Source: Kitasatospora sp. NBC_01266
GTDB lineage: Bacteria; Actinomycetota; Actinomycetes; Streptomycetales; Streptomycetaceae
DNA: 64,000 nucleotides
Reading direction: 5' to 3'
Assembly (NCBI RefSeq): GCF_036242395.1
Contig: NZ_CP108458.1
Location: 2,790,001-2,854,000, forward strand
Position numbers and translations under genes: made by a program. The notes under the pieces are model-generated. The model had not been told where the DNA came from. It saw only the letters and a program-made list of their open reading frames with translations, and did not search any database. Position 1 is the stretch's first letter, and each line of letters starts with the position of its first letter. Positions 60,353 through 64,000 of this stretch are shown here, in pieces.

Positions 60353-61476
60353 CGCACGCTCCCCCCGACCGCAGCCGCCTCCCGGCAGGCCGCGAACAGC
60401 TCCTGGAAGCCGACCTCGGGGCGGGCCACCCCGAACGCCTCGGCACGCAGCAGCACCCGTTCCGCCCAAGCCCGGTGCGGCTTGGCCTCGTTCATCTTGT
60501 TGCGGTAGACCGAGCCCGATACGCCGCCCCGACCGCTCAGGTCACCGCCCAGTACGTCCCGGGCATCCCGGTACTCCTCGTGGGTGACCACCGAGCGGGC
60601 GTGCACCGCGGGGACCTGACTCGGATGGACACAGGTCTTTCCCAACAGTCCATTGGCCCGGTCGAGTTCGATCTCCCGCAGCAGTCCGGCCAGCTCGGCA
60701 CCCTCGACCCCGAGCGGAAAGTACTCCCAGACCGGCCCGGTCACGGTGAACCCGGTCCCGTCCATCCGGCCCAGGACGTTGACCACATCACCGATCACCG
60801 CGGCCACCAGCGCCAGGTCGTAGGCCGTCAACTGGGGCGCACGGCGCAGCCCGTAGGCCGCACAGAGGTCGGTGACACCGAGCCGGACCGCCAGTACCCG
60901 GTTCCGGTGCTTCGCCAGCAGTCCTGCTACGCCCAGCAGTTGGTCACGTCTCCGCTCCAACATGGCGAGTTCCGGGGACTCCAGCACCGGCATTGCGAAA
61001 AGCCGCTGCCCGCAGGCGACCTCGGCGGCCGCCAGGGCCTCCAGATAGGCCCCGCCGAACTCCTCGGTGAACTTGGGGAACACGAAACCGCTGAGCAACC
61101 GCACCGCCCCGCCCAGCCGCTCGGTCAGCTCACCGATCTGCTCCGGCGCCCGGACCCGGACGAAGAGCAACGGCAGCTCCCCACCCCCGACCCAACCCCC
61201 GGCCAGCTCCCGCAGCCCCGCAACCAGGTTCGCCATGCCGGCCGCCACCTCCCGGTCCGCGATCGCGTCCTCCAGGCAGAGGATCATCGAGACCACCCCG
61301 CGCGCCGCCTGCTTGCGGACGTCGGCCGCCAGCGTGGCCCGGGTGGCCGGGAGGTAGAGGGTCCCGCCCAGCGCGGTCGCCAGCGTCTCGGCCGGGCCGT
61401 GCCGGTCGAACGGCACCGGCTCGACGAGGAAGAGCCGCTGGCGGAGGTCCGGGCCGAGCTGGCCGAACTGGCGCAA
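60349..61476 (-). CDS. HpcH/HpaI aldolase, citrate lyase beta-like protein
   Basis: 375 residues using a TTG start at 61476 (GGAG eight bases upstream); the family normally begins M-R-x-F-G, which here reads (L)RQFGQLGPDLRQRLF, so longer starts are rejected. The CitE-like TIM barrel shows TLYLPATRATL, VSMILCLEDAIADREV with metal-binding acidic residues, PLLFVRVRAPEQ, FVFPKF, MPVLESPELA and GKTCVHPSQV. It is first in the coupled CitE-like/PRTase-StiP/HAD operon of Ter islands. Confidence 0.88.
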   Translation of the reverse strand: MRQFGQLGPDLRQRLFLVEPVPFDRHGPAETLATALGGTLYLPATRATLAADVRKQAARGVVSMILCLEDAIADREVAAGMANLVAGLRELAGGWVGGGELPLLFVRVRAPEQIGELTERLGGAVRLLSGFVFPKFTEEFGGAYLEALAAAEVACGQRLFAMPVLESPELAMLERRRDQLLGVAGLLAKHRNRVLAVRLGVTDLCAAYGLRRAPQLTAYDLALVAAVIGDVVNVLGRMDGTGFTVTGPVWEYFPLGVEGAELAGLLREIELDRANGLLGKTCVHPSQVPAVHARSVVTHEEYRDARDVLGGDLSGRGGVSGSVYRNKMNEAKPHRAWAERVLLRAEAFGVARPEVGFQELFAACREAAAVGGSVR

Positions 61477-61807
61477 AATGCACTCCGGGGAAGGTCGGAA
61501 CGGGACGGGATCACGAAGGGCAGTGCGAGCCGCGCGACCGGAACCGACGGTTTTCCGGAGTGGCCGGGATACTCCCCGGCACCTCCGCCACCCCCGAATT
61601 CGCAGCTCGCCCCGCCTTCGGCCGCCTATCGTACGGTCGCTTCGGCAGTGCGTGGCGGTCGGAATCATGGAATTCGCTGAACATCTCAGCCCACGAATTA
61701 CTTGCGAAATGACGCAAGTTTTCAGCCACCGGCCCGTCCCAGGAACAGACTCACCACGCGCGCACCCACGTTGTCCGCGCCCTCGGCGAACAGGCAGGAT
61801 GGCTGTC
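61477..61807. promoter_or_regulatory. Divergent promoter region of the Ter island
   Basis: A 331-base gap between the divergent CitE-like and TerD genes, with an AT-richer central part. It contains a perfect inverted repeat ACTTGCG-N6-CGCAAGT at 61700-61719, a candidate operator. No ORF is seen in it. Confidence 0.5.
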
Positions 61808-62824
61808 ATGACGCACGCGATGGCGAAGGGCGCCAACATCTCGCTGGCCGCAGCGGCGGTCCGCGCCGTGCTGCGCTGGAGCACCACGCCCGGGGCACCG
61901 GATGTGGACGCCTCCGCGCTGCTGCTCGGCGCGAACGGCAAGGTCCGCTCGGACACCGACTTCGTCTTCTACAACCAGCCCCGGCACCCCTCGGGTCTGG
62001 TGCGACACCGGCCCAAGCACCGGGTGCCGGGCACCGAGGAGATCGCCGACACGATCGAGGTCGACCTCGCCAAGCTGCCCGCCGACGTCGAGCGGGTGAC
62101 ACTGGTCGGCTCCACCGAGGAGGGCGACTTCCGCGCGGTGGGCGCGCTGCGGGTGCTGCTGCACGACGCGGCCGGAACGGGCGGAGCGGCCAACGCCGAG
62201 CCGCTCGCCGAGTTCCAGGTCGGCGAGGTGGAGGCGGTCTCCGCGCTGGTCTGCGCCGAGTTCTACCGGCGCGACGGCGGCTGGAAGTTCCGCGCGGTCG
62301 GGCAGGGATACGCCTCCGGACTGAGCGGGCTGGCCACCGACTTCGGCGTCACGGTCGAGGACGAGGACGAGGACGGGCAGGCACCGGCGACCGGCGCAGC
62401 TCAGGCCGAGGAGCCGGGCACGTACACGCTCACCCCGGCCGTGCCCCCCGCCGCCGCCCCTCCCACCACGCCCGCCGCTCCCGCCACGCCGCCGACCGCG
62501 CCCCCCACCGGGCCGCCGAGCATCCCGGCCATGCCCTCGAACCTCCCCGCCGCGCCTTCGACGCCCCCGCCACCGGCCGGCCCGCCCAGCTACGGCTACC
62601 CCGCCCCCAACTACCCGGCCGCACCGGCCCAGCCGACGCCCGGCTACGGCTACCCCCAGCAGCCCCCGCCCTACGGCTACCCGCCCCAGGCCGCTCCCGC
62701 CTACGGCTATCCCCAGCAGCCCCAGACGGCAGCCTTCCAGCCGGCCCCGCCCGCCCCGCCGGCACCACCCCTCGACCCCACCTTCGTCCTCCCGCCGCAG
62801 GGCCCCCAGTTCCAGACCCGCTGA
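61808..62824 (+). CDS. TerD-family protein with Pro/Tyr-rich tail
   Basis: 338 residues from ATG 61808 (AGG nine bases upstream); ATGs at 61799 and 61820 are alternatives. Residues 1 to about 190 form a TerD domain: MAKGANISL, ALLLGANGKVRSDTDFVFYNQPRHPSG, the acidic Ca-binding-type segments, and FYRRDGGWKFRAVGQGYASGLSGLATDFG. The remainder is low complexity, Pro/Ala-rich with repeated PxYGYP units. TerD proteins bind Ca2+ and act in tellurite, phage or envelope stress responses. The tail suggests interaction with a surface or partner protein. Confidence 0.9.
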   Translation: MTHAMAKGANISLAAAAVRAVLRWSTTPGAPDVDASALLLGANGKVRSDTDFVFYNQPRHPSGLVRHRPKHRVPGTEEIADTIEVDLAKLPADVERVTLVGSTEEGDFRAVGALRVLLHDAAGTGGAANAEPLAEFQVGEVEAVSALVCAEFYRRDGGWKFRAVGQGYASGLSGLATDFGVTVEDEDEDGQAPATGAAQAEEPGTYTLTPAVPPAAAPPTTPAAPATPPTAPPTGPPSIPAMPSNLPAAPSTPPPPAGPPSYGYPAPNYPAAPAQPTPGYGYPQQPPPYGYPPQAAPAYGYPQQPQTAAFQPAPPAPPAPPLDPTFVLPPQGPQFQTR

Positions 62825-62846
62825 CGCCCCACCCCTACTGCTACCC

Positions 62847-63569
62847 CTACTCCTCCTTGTACCCCCGCTGCCACTGCATCCCGAAGCCGTACAGGCGGTC
62901 CAGGTCCGACTGGAATCCGTGCACGTACCGCACCTCCCGACGCACCGTCAGCTGCCCGCCCTCGTTCTCGATCAGCACCACCGCACACGAACGGGCCGCC
63001 GAGGCCCGCTCGTCCAGGTTGATCTCCAGCCGGGGCCCGGTCGGCGGCACGATCTGGATCTGCGCGTGCGTCTGGTCGAAGGCCGGCGTGCCGTCGTAGA
63101 TGTAGACGAAGATCAGCAGCCGCTTGAACTCGTCCTTCTTCTCCAGGTTGATGTACATGGTCTCGCCGGACGGCGCCCCGTACTTGTCGTCACCGCTCAG
63201 CTTGATGTAGGGCGGGTGCTGGAGGTCGCCGAAGAACTTGCCGAGCGGCTGCACCACACCCCGGGTGCCGTCGGTGAGTTCGTACATGCAGGCGAGGTCC
63301 AGGTCGACGTTCTCCGAGCCGCCCTGGGTGCTCTCGGTCTGCGAGGCGAGCAGCGAACGGGGCTGGAGCAGCTTGCGGCGCAGCCCGCCCTGCGAGCCAG
63401 CGACCTGCCGGGCGGTCCAGTGCAGGTTGACGAAGAGGGTGCCGGTGGTCGGGCCGTCCGTGGTGATCGCGTGGTGCGGCCGGGACTTGGTGAGCGTCAC
63501 CTTGCCGCCGTTGCCCATCATGTCGGGCATGTTGCGCTCGCCCCGCAGGAACTCCCAGATCGTTGCCAT
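62847..63569 (-). CDS. TerA-like tellurium resistance protein
   Basis: 240 residues from ATG 63569, chosen because the protein starts cleanly MATIWEFLRGERNMPDMM; the ribosome site is weak. It contains GGKVTLTKSRPHHAI, a conserved LDLACMYELTDGTRGVVQPLG block, IKLSGDD and FVYIYDGTPAFDQTHAQIQI, typical of TerA/TerD-related beta-sandwich proteins with acidic Ca-binding loops. It converges on terD with a 22-base gap. Confidence 0.85.
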   Translation of the reverse strand: MATIWEFLRGERNMPDMMGNGGKVTLTKSRPHHAITTDGPTTGTLFVNLHWTARQVAGSQGGLRRKLLQPRSLLASQTESTQGGSENVDLDLACMYELTDGTRGVVQPLGKFFGDLQHPPYIKLSGDDKYGAPSGETMYINLEKKDEFKRLLIFVYIYDGTPAFDQTHAQIQIVPPTGPRLEINLDERASAARSCAVVLIENEGGQLTVRREVRYVHGFQSDLDRLYGFGMQWQRGYKEE

Positions 63570-63877
63570 ACCGAAAGCCCCCAGCCGAACGCCGACTCCG
63601 ACGCACACGTAGCGAGCTACGGCGCACCGCTGACGCACCATTGTGCACTGCGGTCCATACCCAGCACGGAGCCTGAGACACCGTCGGATCAGATGCCTGG
63701 TCAGCGCCACCCGGGCGGCGGATAGCCGGGCGAACGTGACTCCCGTACCATGCGGCCCTCGCGGACGCGATATCGTCTAGCCGCACAGGTGTCCCTCCCC
63801 TGACGACCCGTCGCACAAGGGACCGTCCACTCCCGCCCGACCGCGGAAAGCAGCGGAAAGCAGAGGCCTACCTCGCA
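63570..63877. promoter_or_regulatory. Intergenic region upstream of TerA-like and next gene
   Basis: A 308-base gap between divergent genes. A small inverted repeat CGTAGC-GA-GCTACG lies at 63608-63621. No gene or clear promoter hexamers are seen. Confidence 0.35.
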
Positions 63878-64000
63878 ATGTCATCCTCCACTCAGCTGGT
63901 CTGGGCCGTCATCGGCGGCGCCGCCCTGCTCTTCATAGCCATCCTGGCGGCCTTGCTCCGGGTCAAGACCAACAAGGCCGAGGCGAACGAGGACTCCTGG
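63878..64000 (+). CDS. N-terminus of a membrane-anchored protein, cut by window end
   Basis: 41 codons from ATG 63878 to the window edge. It starts MSSSTQLVWAVIGGAALLF, with one hydrophobic segment (about residues 8-27) followed by a basic then acidic stretch (RVKTNKAEANED), fitting an N-terminal membrane anchor. The rest of the protein is outside the window, so no family can be assigned. Its position suggests membership of the Ter island. Confidence 0.55.
   Translation, partial: MSSSTQLVWAVIGGAALLFIAILAALLRVKTNKAEANEDSW

Overview
The window is very GC-rich, gene-dense DNA with GTG and TTG starts, ATGA/GTGA stop-start overlaps and strong third-position GC. Together with a tellurium-resistance-type gene island, a LAL regulator and a large hybrid assembly line, this points to Streptomyces or a close relative such as Kitasatospora. 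This is inferred from composition and gene families only.

Positions 1-42.7 kb are one end of a large NRPS/type I PKS biosynthetic cluster that continues to the left of the window. It begins with a cut-off transketolase C-terminal subunit, a GT-B-like protein, an aminoglycoside-phosphotransferase-fold kinase and an FAD oxidoreductase. These are followed by an adenylation-carrier loading protein whose usual Asp235 is replaced by Arg, and a KS-AT-T polyketide module. A complete glycerate-derived extender-unit cassette follows: 3-hydroxyacyl dehydrogenase, ACP, acyl-CoA dehydrogenase-like oxidase and FkbH-type glyceryl transferase, plus a methyltransferase and an SDR. Next come a divergent MbtH gene and an unusual block: two paralogous LanB-type dehydratase/PEARL-like proteins flanking a free-standing A domain, a threonine-dehydratase-like PLP enzyme and a lone carrier protein. 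Two bimodular NRPSs (C-A-T-C-A-T and C-A-T-C-A-T-TE) follow. The first A domain of the second NRPS carries a by-eye threonine code. A P450, an MFS exporter and an opposite-strand LAL regulator close this side.

Positions 42.8-48.0 kb hold a small second locus. It encodes a LanM-like class II lanthipeptide synthetase with an intact dehydratase motif but with all three cyclase zinc ligands replaced. A 79-residue candidate substrate peptide lies immediately downstream. Divergent to these are two LuxR-type regulators, and the intergenic region carries two pairs of a heptamer, each pair spaced 20 bp.

Positions 48.0-57 kb look like ordinary chromosome: a DDAH/amidinotransferase, a GH15 hydrolase, a MarR-controlled-looking group (two SnoaL/NTF2-fold proteins, an SDR, a TetR relic and related inverted repeats), an LtrA-like membrane protein, tRNA-Val(UAC) with its terminator, a coiled-coil protein and a zinc-ribbon protein.

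Positions 57-64 kb are a Ter-type stress island. An HAD phosphatase, a phosphoribosyltransferase-TRSP-StiP fusion and a CitE-like lyase are translationally coupled on the minus strand. TerD with a Pro/Tyr-rich tail, a TerA-like protein and the start of a membrane-anchored protein follow.
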